64,000 bases of DNA from Zhongshania marina (GCF_002915595.1 NZ_PQGG01000009.1:1-64000); one strand, 5' to 3'; positions 55,412-64,000 are shown, counted from the first letter of the stretch. Numbers and translations: made by a program. Notes: generated by a model not told the origin, from the letters alone.

Positions 55412-56917
55412 TTACTTCGTCGCTTTTAGCTCTCGATCAAACAGGTATACCGCCAGCGCCTCGCGCTGCTCAGTACTTAAAGGAAAGGCAGGCATTGGCG
55501 GCGTTGGCGCACTAAAAAAATCAGCCAAGCTCGCCGCATTGTAATTCTTTGCCAGTGCTTTTAAGGGGCGCCCTGTTTGCTGATTATGGCAGCTGGCACA
55601 ATTAAATTGCTGATATAAGTCCTCGCCCTTGGCACTTAAACTAGCGCGTTTGTCTTCGGTATAGCCGTCTAACACGCCAATATTTGCATCAGTACTCGAC
55701 ACTGTTGCGGCCAATACTAAAGATTGCGCATTGCCATCCGCCACTATGCGATAAATCGACCCCGAATAATCATCTGAAATATAAATGCTACCGTCACTGG
55801 CCTCAGTGACATCGACTGGACGCCCGAGTAATTTATCGCCTTGCAAAAAGCCGCTAACAAAATCACTTTCGACTATTGAGCCGTCAGCCTGCCATTGCAG
55901 AGCTATCACTTTATAGCCATCTGGAACACTGCGATTCCAAGAGCCATGCAATGCCACTAAAGCAGTGCGCTCGAATCCGGATTTGGGCGTATGCTGTAAA
56001 AACCGGATGCCCAAAGGCGCATTGTGGGCTTTAAATTCAAAGACTGGCGGACGGTTTGCCGGCAGATTACTCGGCAATTTGGCACCATAATCTGGATCCG
56101 GTGTGGCGGCGTTAATATAGGGCCAACCGTAAAATCCGCCCTCCACAACCTTATTTAACTCGCAGGGCGGAAAATCATCGCCGAGCAAGTCTCTGCCATT
56201 GTCGGTGGCGAATAACTCATTACTCCATGGCGCCCAATCCATGCCAACGCTATTACGTAATCCGCTTGCATAAACCGTCAACTCACTGCCATCTGGCTTA
56301 AAACGCATGATCGTTGCGCGCTGCGAATCACTCTCTTCACATACATTGCAGGTCGAGCCGGAACTTAAATACAGCCAACCATCCGCACCGGCCCGCAGGG
56401 TTTTCGTCCAGTGATTGCCCTTGTCACCCAGCCCGTCTACAAGCCGCGTGTATTCACCGCGAATCTCGCCAGATGCTACGTCAAACGCCACCAGACCAAC
56501 TCCATTCGATTCGGCGATATAAAGCCATCCGTCCAAAATATCTATGCCGTGGGGTCGCGTTAATCCGCTCAGAAGTACGCTGGTCTGGTCTGGCAACCCG
56601 TCCCTGTCTGCATCGCGCCGTAACAACAATATCTCACCTGAACGGGGACGGCTCACTAAAATATCACCAGCTTCAGTTGCCCGCATAAACCGAATTTTAC
56701 CCAGCCCCGTCGCATACAAGCTCATGCTGAAACCGTCAGCAACGCTTAATTGCTCACGCACCAGCTCGGCATCGGGCTCACCGCCACCGTAGCCAACGAG
56801 GGCATGCAAGGCAACTTTTGAGGTCGTCGCCACACCAGGCGGCCCGTAATGCACCAGCAAAAAAGGCGTCACTAGCAACAAAATCAGTACATAGATAAAG
56901 AAACGTAGAATTTTCAT
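55412..56917 (-). CDS. Beta-propeller (PQQ-dependent sugar-dehydrogenase-like) protein with cytochrome c domain
   Basis: This 501-residue protein has an N-terminal membrane anchor (about 5-25), then a six-bladed propeller of the sorbosone/glucose dehydrogenase (SGNDH-like) type. Typical pieces are LTRPHGIDILDGWLYIAESNG, GLRNSVGMDWAPWSNELF and LVALHGSWNRSVPDGYKV. The end of the protein carries a c-type heme motif CASCH (about 441). It would oxidise a sugar or alcohol in the periplasm and pass electrons to the heme. It is convergent with the SDR operon. Confidence 0.88.
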   Translation of the reverse strand: MKILRFFIYVLILLLVTPFLLVHYGPPGVATTSKVALHALVGYGGGEPDAELVREQLSVADGFSMSLYATGLGKIRFMRATEAGDILVSRPRSGEILLLRRDADRDGLPDQTSVLLSGLTRPHGIDILDGWLYIAESNGVGLVAFDVASGEIRGEYTRLVDGLGDKGNHWTKTLRAGADGWLYLSSGSTCNVCEESDSQRATIMRFKPDGSELTVYASGLRNSVGMDWAPWSNELFATDNGRDLLGDDFPPCELNKVVEGGFYGWPYINAATPDPDYGAKLPSNLPANRPPVFEFKAHNAPLGIRFLQHTPKSGFERTALVALHGSWNRSVPDGYKVIALQWQADGSIVESDFVSGFLQGDKLLGRPVDVTEASDGSIYISDDYSGSIYRIVADGNAQSLVLAATVSSTDANIGVLDGYTEDKRASLSAKGEDLYQQFNCASCHNQQTGRPLKALAKNYNAASLADFFSAPTPPMPAFPLSTEQREALAVYLFDRELKATK

Positions 56918-57130
56918 TGCAACATTGCACCCGCCCGCTGATTTAAGGGCATAGACTAGCGTGATATGGCGGCAATTTATAGCACGGCAATATGCGCCAC
57001 ATTGCCTGTGTAGTGTTGAATATCGGAATAGACAACAGCGGGCTGCGCGGTGTTAAGAGGTGATGAAGTTATGGCGCAATACTGCACAAAGAAACTAGTA
57101 CCGCGCACCAAGACTGAACTTACTTAGGGG

Positions 57131-57622
57131 TTATTTCTGCTTTTCACCACGCTCACTGGCCCAAAACACACCTTTTAACTTAGCAACGCCAGCTTTACGT
57201 GCATCAATGGCCAGCTTGCGCGCCTTCTTTTCACCGTATTCTTGAAAAGAGAATGTCGCCTTGCCAAAACTACCAGGCTTCTCACCAGGCCAGTGCGCCT
57301 CCCAGTACCACAGCTCTTTTATACTGTTATTCTTTAGTTTGTATCGCTTCGCATAGCTGTAAACGCCGGTAATGCCGGATTTGTTATTACTGCGCCGGAT
57401 ACTACACATCGCCTGACGGGTGGTTGGCGGGTACTTATCAATAATCTCATCACGATAGCTCTTAGCCGCAGCAAGTGCCTTGCGCTTTCCCTGATAGGTT
57501 TTATCTGGGAAGTTTTTAACGTGCATTTTGTTCTGACGACGAAGACTAACACGCCACGCATGTGTGCGATGGAGGTCATCATCAATTCGAGTTATGCCAT
57601 ACATGGCTTTACTTTTGGGCAT
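57131..57622 (-). CDS. Bacterial AP2-domain protein
   Basis: The ATG at 57622 is preferred over an upstream TTG, giving 163 residues. It contains two AP2-like repeats: GITRIDDDLHRTHAWRVSL with NFPDKTYQGKRKALAAAKSY, and KSGITGVYSY with YWEAHW and KATFSFQEYGEKKARKLAID. Basic residues are plentiful. AP2 domains bind DNA in plants, and in bacteria they are often fused to homing endonucleases or integrases. Here the protein is free-standing with no nuclease domain. Its function is not known. Confidence 0.75.
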   Translation of the reverse strand: MPKSKAMYGITRIDDDLHRTHAWRVSLRRQNKMHVKNFPDKTYQGKRKALAAAKSYRDEIIDKYPPTTRQAMCSIRRSNNKSGITGVYSYAKRYKLKNNSIKELWYWEAHWPGEKPGSFGKATFSFQEYGEKKARKLAIDARKAGVAKLKGVFWASERGEKQK

Positions 57623-57778
57623 GGATGTCTGTGTTACGCAATTTATCAATATCGACTTGAATTATACCAAAGAAAATGCGGCGAAATTAGTAAGTTAGCC
57701 ATATAAACCTCTTTAAATTTGCGATTGTGAGCATTAATCTCAGTTTCAGACCAGCAAAGCGATATGGCACCGCTCATA

Positions 57779-58375
57779 CTAACGAATCACGCCTCTAAAA
57801 TGCTCAAGCATCGCCTGTGTTGCAGGTATACCTTTAAACTCTGGTGACAGCAGATCTGCTATCGCTCGCAAGTCTTCCCCCATGATGGCTGAACAAAAAA
57901 ACGAGTAAATATGGGTTTTCGCATTGATGCTGGGTTTGTATTGGCTCAATAAATCGACAACATAGGAAAAAGGCCTTAGCAAGGCGAACTCTGAGACCGC
58001 TGCAAGATCCACGCCTTTTGCGTCAATTAATAAGCGCTGTAACAGTCGACGCAGTACAACGTCATCCTGCAAGCGGGTAAGGAAGTTCTCTAAAAAGCTA
58101 AATAACTTTGCCTCTGCGCTACGATCATCATCAGTCAAGCTTTGGCTAAAAATATCGCTAATTGCCCCTTTCACATAGTGCGCTACGCACTGGGTATATA
58201 CATCTTCTTTACCATTAAAGTGGTCGTACAAAGCGCCCTTGGTTAAGCGGCAAGCCTTACCTAAACCGTCCATGCTGACACCACTGTACCCCGATTCTGC
58301 AAAGAGTGTCGCCGCTGCCTGCAAAATCTGCGCTCGGGTGCGCTCTCGTTTTGTTATTCCGTTCTCTTCCGACAT
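57779..58375 (-). CDS. TetR-family transcriptional regulator
   Basis: This 198-residue regulator has an N-terminal TetR domain (residues 9-57): RTRAQILQAAATLFAESGY, then SMDGLGKACRLTKGALYDHFNGKEDVY. The C-terminal domain is of the TetR_C class seen in AcrR-like regulators. A GAGG ribosome site is present. It is divergent from the FadL-like gene, with two operator-like palindromes between them, so it probably represses both. Confidence 0.9.
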   Translation of the reverse strand: MSEENGITKRERTRAQILQAAATLFAESGYSGVSMDGLGKACRLTKGALYDHFNGKEDVYTQCVAHYVKGAISDIFSQSLTDDDRSAEAKLFSFLENFLTRLQDDVVLRRLLQRLLIDAKGVDLAAVSEFALLRPFSYVVDLLSQYKPSINAKTHIYSFFCSAIMGEDLRAIADLLSPEFKGIPATQAMLEHFRGVIR

Positions 58376-58436
58376 AAGCCTCTCTAGCGTCTCTAATACC
58401 CAAATCTACCATGAGCTAAATTATCGCCATACTACC

Positions 58437-58465
58437 TTGTAAAACAACATACCAATCAGTATATT
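58437..58465 (+). promoter_or_regulatory. Sigma-70-type promoter for the FadL-like gene
   Basis: TTGTAA at 58437-58442 and TATATT at 58460-58465 are separated by 17 bases. This is a good match to -35 and -10 boxes and points at the gene starting at 58504. Both operator candidates overlap or directly follow it. Confidence 0.65.
58449..58462. promoter_or_regulatory. TetR operator candidate, site 1
   Basis: ATACCAATCAGTAT is an imperfect copy of the perfect palindrome at 58473. It overlaps the -10 box of the FadL-like promoter. Confidence 0.7.
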
Positions 58466-58472
58466 AAAAAAT

Positions 58473-58486
58473 ATACCAATTGGTAT
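58473..58486. promoter_or_regulatory. TetR operator candidate, site 2
   Basis: ATACCAATTGGTAT is a perfect 14-bp palindrome at the expected start of transcription of the FadL-like gene. It is 24 bp centre to centre from site 1, close to two helical turns, and of the size used by TetR regulators. Confidence 0.8.
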
Positions 58487-58503
58487 GGTTTTAGAGGTCA
58501 CCC

Positions 58504-59796
58504 ATGAGAATAAAGATCCATAACTACAGCTTGCTTGTTCTAGCCTGCTTAATCGGCTTTGTGAACAGCCCAACAAATAAGGCATTTGCAGGAAATGCCA
58601 TAGTGCCACTAGGGTTTGGAGCCGAATCAAATGCTATGGGCGGCACTGATATGGCGTACTCAAGCACACCCTCTGGCATCAATAACAATCCCGCCGGTAT
58701 TGCTCGAGTTCCTCATTCCGAAATTGAATTCGCAATCGAGCCCCATGTGCTTGTTGGCATACGCCACAAAGATTCTCTTGGTAATGACCGGCGATCTGAT
58801 CACGACCGCGCCTACCTTTTTAGCGGTGGCTGGTTGTCGCCACTCGCCAATCATCCCAATGTTGTCGTAGGTGTGGGTGTATTTGCCCAGGGTGGCGTCG
58901 GCTTTAAATATGTAGACCTATTAACGGACTACGGCACCCGCGATGATATCTCAGCCTTATTTGGTGTTTTCCGCATCGCTCCTGCCATCGCCTACTCGGT
59001 TAGCGACAAGCTCCGCCTTGGACTCTCAGTGTCTATTAATTATGCGGAAGCGGAACAAGAACTTTTCCCAAATATCTCAGATGCCGCGACCGGCTTTTTT
59101 GGCACCAAAATCACTGATGTAAATGGCTATTCTTACTCCTGGCGCGCAGGCCTACAGTATGATGTTAGTCCCACAATAACCATCGGTTTAGCCTACGGTG
59201 CACCAACAGAATTAAAACTTGAAGGCGGCAAAGCCACGGTCAATTTTGAAGATATAGGACTTGGTCGAGTAAATTATGCGAACGCAAAAATAGACGGTCT
59301 TTCGATCCCCCAAGAAATTGGTTTGGGCTTCTCATGGCAAGTAACGCCGCAATTAAACCTCGGGGCAGACATTAATTGGTACGAGTGGTCGGAGGCGTTA
59401 GGCAAAGTCAAAACTAGCTTATCGCAACCTCAACAAACGGCGCCCATGGATAGAATAAACGCGGTCGGTGACTTTGGCGGCCAGAACAACTTTTCTAAAT
59501 CTGTCGCCGCGATTTACCGAATCAACGACACAAGTACCGTTTACTCTGGCGTATCTCATATCAATAATGCCATCGATGGCAGTGCCCTTTCACCTGTCAA
59601 TAATCTAACCGGAAAATGGCATTTTAATCTGGGTTACCGGCACAATTTTAGCAGTAACTGGACTGGCGTCGTTTCATATACTTATGCACCTGATAGTTCA
59701 CGCAGCTACACTAACTCACAGCTTCCGCTTGGCGATGAGTCAGAAGCCGCCTTTAAAATTTACTCCATGTTATTCACGGTGCGCTATAACTGGTAA
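58504..59796 (+). CDS. FadL/OmpP1-family outer-membrane hydrocarbon/fatty-acid transporter
   Basis: This 430-residue protein has a signal peptide (to about residue 30, FAG) and the FadL start: IVPLGFGAESNAMGGTDMAYSSTPSGINNNPAGIA. The barrel follows, with GLSVSINYAEAEQELFP and WEWSEAL-like strands (seen as NWYEWSEALG), and ends in MLFTVRYNW with aromatic residues. FadL proteins let long-chain fatty acids, alkanes and aromatic compounds cross the outer membrane. It is controlled from a promoter covered by two TetR operators. Confidence 0.92.
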   Translation: MRIKIHNYSLLVLACLIGFVNSPTNKAFAGNAIVPLGFGAESNAMGGTDMAYSSTPSGINNNPAGIARVPHSEIEFAIEPHVLVGIRHKDSLGNDRRSDHDRAYLFSGGWLSPLANHPNVVVGVGVFAQGGVGFKYVDLLTDYGTRDDISALFGVFRIAPAIAYSVSDKLRLGLSVSINYAEAEQELFPNISDAATGFFGTKITDVNGYSYSWRAGLQYDVSPTITIGLAYGAPTELKLEGGKATVNFEDIGLGRVNYANAKIDGLSIPQEIGLGFSWQVTPQLNLGADINWYEWSEALGKVKTSLSQPQQTAPMDRINAVGDFGGQNNFSKSVAAIYRINDTSTVYSGVSHINNAIDGSALSPVNNLTGKWHFNLGYRHNFSSNWTGVVSYTYAPDSSRSYTNSQLPLGDESEAAFKIYSMLFTVRYNW

Positions 59797-59843
59797 TGCC
59801 ATAAGATTTTGACGTTCCCTTAAAATAAAAACTTATACTAAAA

Positions 59844-59878
59844 ATGGCCGATGAAACTCACATAATGTCATCGGCCAT
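59844..59878. terminator. Hairpin between the FadL-like and luciferase-like genes
   Basis: ATGGCCGATGA and TCATCGGCCAT form a perfect 11-bp stem with a 13-base loop, between the convergent genes ending at 59796 and 59924. It has no T-rich tail on either strand beyond a few bases, so it is a likely but unconfirmed bidirectional terminator. Confidence 0.6.
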
Positions 59879-59923
59879 GTTAATCACGCTCAAATTCTAT
59901 CTCGTACATCAAGGGAATGCGCA

Positions 59924-60931
59924 CTAACTCTTTAGTTCTCTAATTATTTTAGCCCACATATCGTCTGACGCAGCATACGGGGCATATATAGCCAATCTAT
60001 CAGCATAGCTTCCGTACTGCTCTTTTAGTTTTGCCGCGATGTCTTCTGGCTTACCTCGAACACAAAACGCGTCGAGAAATTCATCATTAATGTAATTCCC
60101 CAATTGTTCCCATTTGCCTTCTTTTGAGAGCGCATTGAGCTTAGGTTGTAAATCACCCAAGCCGACGGCATCCATTGGCGGGCGATACGCTGGCGTCGAA
60201 GAATAAAACCCCAGCAATCCTTTCACACTTTGCTCTGCAGCGTGATAAGCCTCATCGGTCTCGCCGGTGATCACAATGGCGTTAACTTGAATAATAAAAT
60301 CATCTTCACTGCGAGCAGACTTGTCTAAGCCTTTACGCACAGCTGGAAGCGCATTTTCCTGCACAAAAGGCACGCTATTAAAGGGATGAATTATCAAACC
60401 ATCGGCAACTTCACCGGCAACCTGTGTCATCAATGGGCCAAGCGCCCCAAGTAATATTGGCGGAACACCATAAGGGTTTGGCCCCGGGTTGAACATCGGT
60501 GTCATTAAGGTGTGGCGATAATATTCGCCCTGAAAATCTAATTTAGTCCCATTTTGCCAGCAATCAAAAAATGCCTTTACCGCCAAAATATACTCGCGCA
60601 TACGGGCTGCTGGCGGGCCAAATGGCAAGCCGAAACGCTTCTCGATATGGGCCTTTATTTGCGAACCTATTCCAAGCATAAACTTACCTTGAGAAAACTT
60701 CTGCAAGTCCCAAGCTTGGTAGGCTATATGCGAAGGATTGCGCGGAAAGGCAACCGCAATTCCCGTCGCAATGTCTAAATCCCGCGCATGTTCAGAGGCG
60801 AGTGCAAGTGGCAGGAAGGGATCCCAGCTACCTTCAAGGGTATAAACACCATCATAGCCAATTCCCGCAAGACGCTTGGCTTCAGCGGCAGATCCTGCCA
60901 TATCGGCATAAAATGGACCGTCAATTTTCAT
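59924..60931 (-). CDS. LLM-class luciferase-like flavin oxidoreductase
   Basis: Starting at ATG 60931 (AAGGG seven bases upstream), this 335-residue protein belongs to the luciferase-like monooxygenase superfamily. IDGPFYADMAGSAAEAKRLA opens the TIM barrel, and YTLEGSWDPFLPLALASEHA, FPRNPSHIAYQAWDLQKFS with KFMLGIGSQIKAHIEKRFG and the C-terminal GKPEDIAAKLKEQYG follow. The pattern is that of the F420-dependent-like subgroup (TIGR03617-like). Gammaproteobacteria generally lack F420, so the cofactor may be FMN. It is downstream of the DUF7064-type gene and probably in its operon. Confidence 0.87.
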   Translation of the reverse strand: MKIDGPFYADMAGSAAEAKRLAGIGYDGVYTLEGSWDPFLPLALASEHARDLDIATGIAVAFPRNPSHIAYQAWDLQKFSQGKFMLGIGSQIKAHIEKRFGLPFGPPAARMREYILAVKAFFDCWQNGTKLDFQGEYYRHTLMTPMFNPGPNPYGVPPILLGALGPLMTQVAGEVADGLIIHPFNSVPFVQENALPAVRKGLDKSARSEDDFIIQVNAIVITGETDEAYHAAEQSVKGLLGFYSSTPAYRPPMDAVGLGDLQPKLNALSKEGKWEQLGNYINDEFLDAFCVRGKPEDIAAKLKEQYGSYADRLAIYAPYAASDDMWAKIIRELKS

Positions 60932-60970
60932 AGTTAAACCCTTAAATATTTTATTTATAAAAACCAAAAA

Positions 60971-61969
60971 TTATTTATTGTCTGGTTTGGGGCGGTTGTA
61001 TTCTAACCAGCCCACACTCTCTTCGCCGGAATCAAAGTAGCAACGAATCAATGTGCGACGATACTCGGTACGCTTTGGTGGCGTGAATGCATGGGTAATA
61101 TCTATTTCACTACCCGCAATCGATTCCATACGCCCAGCGATTAAGCGGCCACTTTCGCAAAGCAGAGAAAAGCGCCCACTAACTGCCGCAAAGGGCTGAT
61201 CACTCGCAAACTCTAGTTCAAACTTGGTTTCTGACAAATGCTCCATGCCCTGCCCAAACTCATGAAAATAGCCGATCTGTATTAATGGCCATTCAGGAAT
61301 TTCTACCTGTGTAGCTTGCAAGCTAAACTTTTCATTATTCACGACAAAAAATTGCCAATTCATATCCCAAGGTCTAGGCCCCCAGGAGTGATCGCGCTCG
61401 CCACGCACAGTGAGTTCGGTAGCGCACCCGTCAATCGCCATTTGTCCAAACGCTTGAATCGGCTGTTCATAACGATTGGTGCTAAAACCTTGCGCGCTAT
61501 GACCTTCGACGCTTCCCGCCCCCCGCGAGTACGCCGCACCGAGCGCCTTTACCTCAAGGGCAAGATTTACTGGGAGTATCATTCCTTGCCGAGGGCCGTA
61601 CGCAACGCGGGCAAACCCTTCTATTTGTAAGCGTCCAGATTGAAGTGGAGCAAGGCAGTCGTAGCTAAATTTCAAGCCCCATTGATCATAAGAAAATACA
61701 TTTTCAGCGCCTAATTTTAAGGCTGAAAATGGCAGACGATTTTCTTCTATAAGCAACCACTCCGAACCATTCCAAAGGTGTAGCCAGAACAAAATACGCT
61801 GCTGAACAGGGTGCCAGCCAATTCGGCAATGACCCGCCGCACTGCCATCGTCGGTATACCAATCAAAAAAATAGGATTCATTCCAATCATCGTGATTTTG
61901 ACTATAGGGATGACTAAACTCATCCTTGAGCTCAACACCAAATTGCGTTAGTTCTTGTTCAGAAAGCAT
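60971..61969 (-). CDS. Lipocalin-like (DUF7064-type) protein, second copy
   Basis: Starting at ATG 61969 (GGAG site five bases upstream), this is a 332-residue protein. It has GERDHSWGPRPWDMNW (about 200-215) in a beta-rich two-half layout, the counterpart of the DRSWG motif in the protein at 18959, and it too lacks a signal peptide. The frame upstream of 61969 has no ribosome site. It lies 39 bp upstream of the luciferase-like gene and 52 bp downstream of the PEP-synthase-like gene, so the three probably form one operon. The family's function is not established. A binding or hydratase-like role is possible. Confidence 0.75.
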   Translation of the reverse strand: MLSEQELTQFGVELKDEFSHPYSQNHDDWNESYFFDWYTDDGSAAGHCRIGWHPVQQRILFWLHLWNGSEWLLIEENRLPFSALKLGAENVFSYDQWGLKFSYDCLAPLQSGRLQIEGFARVAYGPRQGMILPVNLALEVKALGAAYSRGAGSVEGHSAQGFSTNRYEQPIQAFGQMAIDGCATELTVRGERDHSWGPRPWDMNWQFFVVNNEKFSLQATQVEIPEWPLIQIGYFHEFGQGMEHLSETKFELEFASDQPFAAVSGRFSLLCESGRLIAGRMESIAGSEIDITHAFTPPKRTEYRRTLIRCYFDSGEESVGWLEYNRPKPDNK

Positions 61970-62021
61970 ACGTGCTCCTACTATTTTTATTGCGTTTGCA
62001 CTGCACATTGCCCTAAAGCAA

Positions 62022-64000
62022 CTACAAGATGGTAACAACACCGGTGTCGGCATTGAGCCTTAGCATATCTCCGGTTTTTATTATCTTGGTGCCACTGCGG
62101 GTATTCACTATCGCAGGTAATCCATACTCTCTTGCGATAACCGCACCGTGTGAAACCGCGCTCCCAACATCGGTGACCAGACCCGCAATCATGCTGAAAT
62201 AGGGCGTCCAGCCGACATCTGTTATTGGCGCAACCAGTATTTCACCTGGCTGTATGGCTGCGGCCTCTGCAACACTAAATGCCACCCTCGCCCGCGCCTC
62301 AACGATGCCTTTAGATACAGGACGCCCTATAATCTGCGCGTCCGTATCATGAATTTTGTTTCTAATATAGATAGGCTCAGGAGCACCGACACATACCTCT
62401 TCAAAATCTAATCTATTCTGAAAATCCAAGGCTCGCCGGCGCATTTTAGTGTGTTGATTCCAATGCCGTCGAACCTCCGGCGCGGCAGCATCCCGAACAA
62501 ATGCCATTAGCTCGTCATGCAAAAAAAAGAATACTAAATCGGCATCATCAAGTTTGTTTTCAGCAACTAATTGCTCACCCAATGCTCGATAGCCGCGCTT
62601 GAGTCGATTTGTTATATCAACCAACAAGGATTTGGTTGCTTCTCTACGGCGCACGGCATTATGCGCCTTAGGTACAATCCAACGCAGACCTCGATTTAAT
62701 GATGAGATATCTGCAGCTTCTGGACGCACACTGCTTGAGTTGCCCATCAAACGCGCGGTCACGGAGACCTGCATGGTTGTTACCAGCGTTTCTGGCGCGT
62801 CTGACCAACATACTTCTCGGACACAAAGCTCACGATATGAACGGTGACCGTGACGTTTTAAAAACGTAGAAAACTTATGACTGATACCTGAACCCTCTCC
62901 GCGCAGCCAATGCAAAGCTAGCTCCGGGCTCACCTCGACAAAACACGATTTTGCATCGGGATGGCGGGAAATCTCGTCAACTATTTCATCCAGCTGATCA
63001 ACAAGTACCGCAGACTCGACGTCCCGCGCACCGGCCATCAACCTGCCCGCCTCAGCCTCTTCTTCTGGACTACTTTCCTGCCCACCAGAAATCATCGCCT
63101 GCAGTATATTGCTGGCAAACCCCGAGGTCGTAGACGACTGTAAATGAACCGCAAATGCTTCATAGAAAAAGTCCTTACTTTCATCTAAGACCTTTGCTAA
63201 ATCCGCACTACTGCCTTGAACTGGAATCTGAAATACGGCGGCGCGTCGTTTAAAATCACCTATTACCGCATCTGCTGTTTGCAAATACCTAAGCATCTTT
63301 ACCATGCCAAATAGACGGATAAAGATTGAGCGTTTAGCTGGTGGCTTTAGCTCTTCTACAATGCGCCCGCACAAACTCAAGCCCATAGATTTTACGTCGA
63401 TACCCAGTACGGTAGCACCGGCTGCGGCGGACCCGCTCATATTAAGAAACATTTTACCGCTGCACATTGCCACCTGCGTCCAGTCATCTGTAATAGCTGG
63501 CCGACCTGCGTAGCTCACATGCATATGCTGCATGCCGTATTCGATAGCACGCCCCGTTGTTGAAAAAGTAAGTGGGCAACTGGCGCCGGGCATCATCTCA
63601 CCGATATTACAGCGAGTCAGAACATCGCTAGGATGTATTGGCGTATCTAGTTCTTTTAGATCAGAACCAACGGTGGTTATTGGCCGAGCTTGCAACCAGT
63701 AAAGCGTTCCCTCTTTATCAAACGCCCATTCCATGTCCAAGGCTTCGCCTGCTGCCGTTACTGCGGCTCGGGCCTGCTGAACAAGTTGTAATCTCTGCTG
63801 TTCCGTCAAAATCGCTGCGCTATTGACAAGTTCTTCATAACAGTGGGAATTATCTATACCGTATTCATAATGGTCTGGTGTTTCGTCTCCGCTCACCAGT
63901 GCCTCGCCTAAGCCAGCAACAGCATCAATCACCAAACGGTCATGCCGACCAGACACTGGGTCGACACTAAACAGTACCCCTGCAGCCTGGGCATCCACCA
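62022..64000 (-). CDS. PEP-synthase/rifampicin-phosphotransferase-like enzyme, partial (5' end outside the window)
   Basis: About 659 C-terminal residues are visible; the start lies beyond base 64000. The right end still shows the PPDK_N/ATP-grasp domain (AAGVLFSVDPVSGRHDRLVI, then AGLGEALVSGDETPDHYEY). The middle is a family-variable helical region. The C-terminal swivelling domain holds the catalytic His in SAVSHGAVIAREYGLPAIVNT (about 35 residues from the end). It is the class of PEP synthase, phenylphosphate synthase and rifampicin phosphotransferase Rph, which transfer the beta-phosphate of ATP to a small acceptor through a phospho-His. The acceptor is unknown. Confidence 0.88.
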   Translation of the reverse strand, partial: VDAQAAGVLFSVDPVSGRHDRLVIDAVAGLGEALVSGDETPDHYEYGIDNSHCYEELVNSAAILTEQQRLQLVQQARAAVTAAGEALDMEWAFDKEGTLYWLQARPITTVGSDLKELDTPIHPSDVLTRCNIGEMMPGASCPLTFSTTGRAIEYGMQHMHVSYAGRPAITDDWTQVAMCSGKMFLNMSGSAAAGATVLGIDVKSMGLSLCGRIVEELKPPAKRSIFIRLFGMVKMLRYLQTADAVIGDFKRRAAVFQIPVQGSSADLAKVLDESKDFFYEAFAVHLQSSTTSGFASNILQAMISGGQESSPEEEAEAGRLMAGARDVESAVLVDQLDEIVDEISRHPDAKSCFVEVSPELALHWLRGEGSGISHKFSTFLKRHGHRSYRELCVREVCWSDAPETLVTTMQVSVTARLMGNSSSVRPEAADISSLNRGLRWIVPKAHNAVRRREATKSLLVDITNRLKRGYRALGEQLVAENKLDDADLVFFFLHDELMAFVRDAAAPEVRRHWNQHTKMRRRALDFQNRLDFEEVCVGAPEPIYIRNKIHDTDAQIIGRPVSKGIVEARARVAFSVAEAAAIQPGEILVAPITDVGWTPYFSMIAGLVTDVGSAVSHGAVIAREYGLPAIVNTRSGTKIIKTGDMLRLNADTGVVTIL

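Overview
The window looks like a chromosomal segment of a marine-type gammaproteobacterium. The evidence is minCDE, an EntD-type phosphopantetheinyl transferase, an RlmI-type methyltransferase, a YghU-type GST and the DUF3348/DUF802/OmpA/DUF2894 operon, together with many TonB receptors, a FadL porin and catabolic genes. Placement near Cellvibrionales/Spongiibacteraceae is inferred from gene content only. No rRNA, tRNA or CRISPR array was found.

Layout. (1) 1-2482: a complete IS66-family insertion sequence whose left inverted repeat is exactly at base 1. (2) 2487-20727: an AT-rich accessory cluster with four TonB-dependent receptors, two APH-fold small-molecule kinases, two polytopic membrane proteins, an orphan heme-copper-oxidase subunit III/IV pair, a lipocalin-like (DUF7064-type) protein and a TetR regulator at each end. 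A 120-bp direct repeat, made from the 3' end of the membrane-protein gene at 13741-14445, brackets about 11 kb of this cluster and marks an old duplication or integration. (3) 20843-23129: a compact cassette of XRE regulator, winged-helix/coiled-coil protein and SF2 helicase, which could be a defence or mobile module. (4) 23872-48936: mostly core functions. These are PPTase, MinCDE, an S9 peptidase, small unknown proteins, a CHASE/PAS hybrid histidine kinase, two methyltransferases, a diguanylate cyclase, a GST, a DMT exporter, a DTW-domain tRNA-modifying enzyme, a four-gene MotA/MotB-like operon, a tandem thioredoxin-fold protein and an OYE-family flavoenzyme. (5) 49107-56917: two abutting TonB-C proteins, a lipoprotein, an AraC regulator facing a cupin/hydrolase/SDR/SDR operon, and a propeller dehydrogenase with a cytochrome c tail. 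(6) 57131-64000: a bacterial AP2-domain protein, then a TetR/FadL divergent pair with two palindromic operators, a luciferase-like monooxygenase, a second DUF7064-type protein and a PEP-synthase-like phosphotransferase that runs off the right edge.

How the genes may work together (inference). Two separate loci, 13.7-20.7 kb and 57.8-64 kb, combine an outer-membrane importer, a TetR regulator, a lipocalin-like protein with a DHSWG/DRSWG motif, and a small-molecule phosphotransferase (APH type in one, PEP-synthase type in the other). This suggests uptake of hydrophobic compounds followed by phosphorylation as an activation step. The operon at 42.3-46.5 kb pairs a MotA/ExbB-like channel carrying a long coiled-coil tail with a MotB-like peptidoglycan-binding partner. 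This resembles the ZorAB motor of Zorya, but with two unknown accessory proteins in place of the Zorya effectors. It is the best candidate here for an undescribed system.
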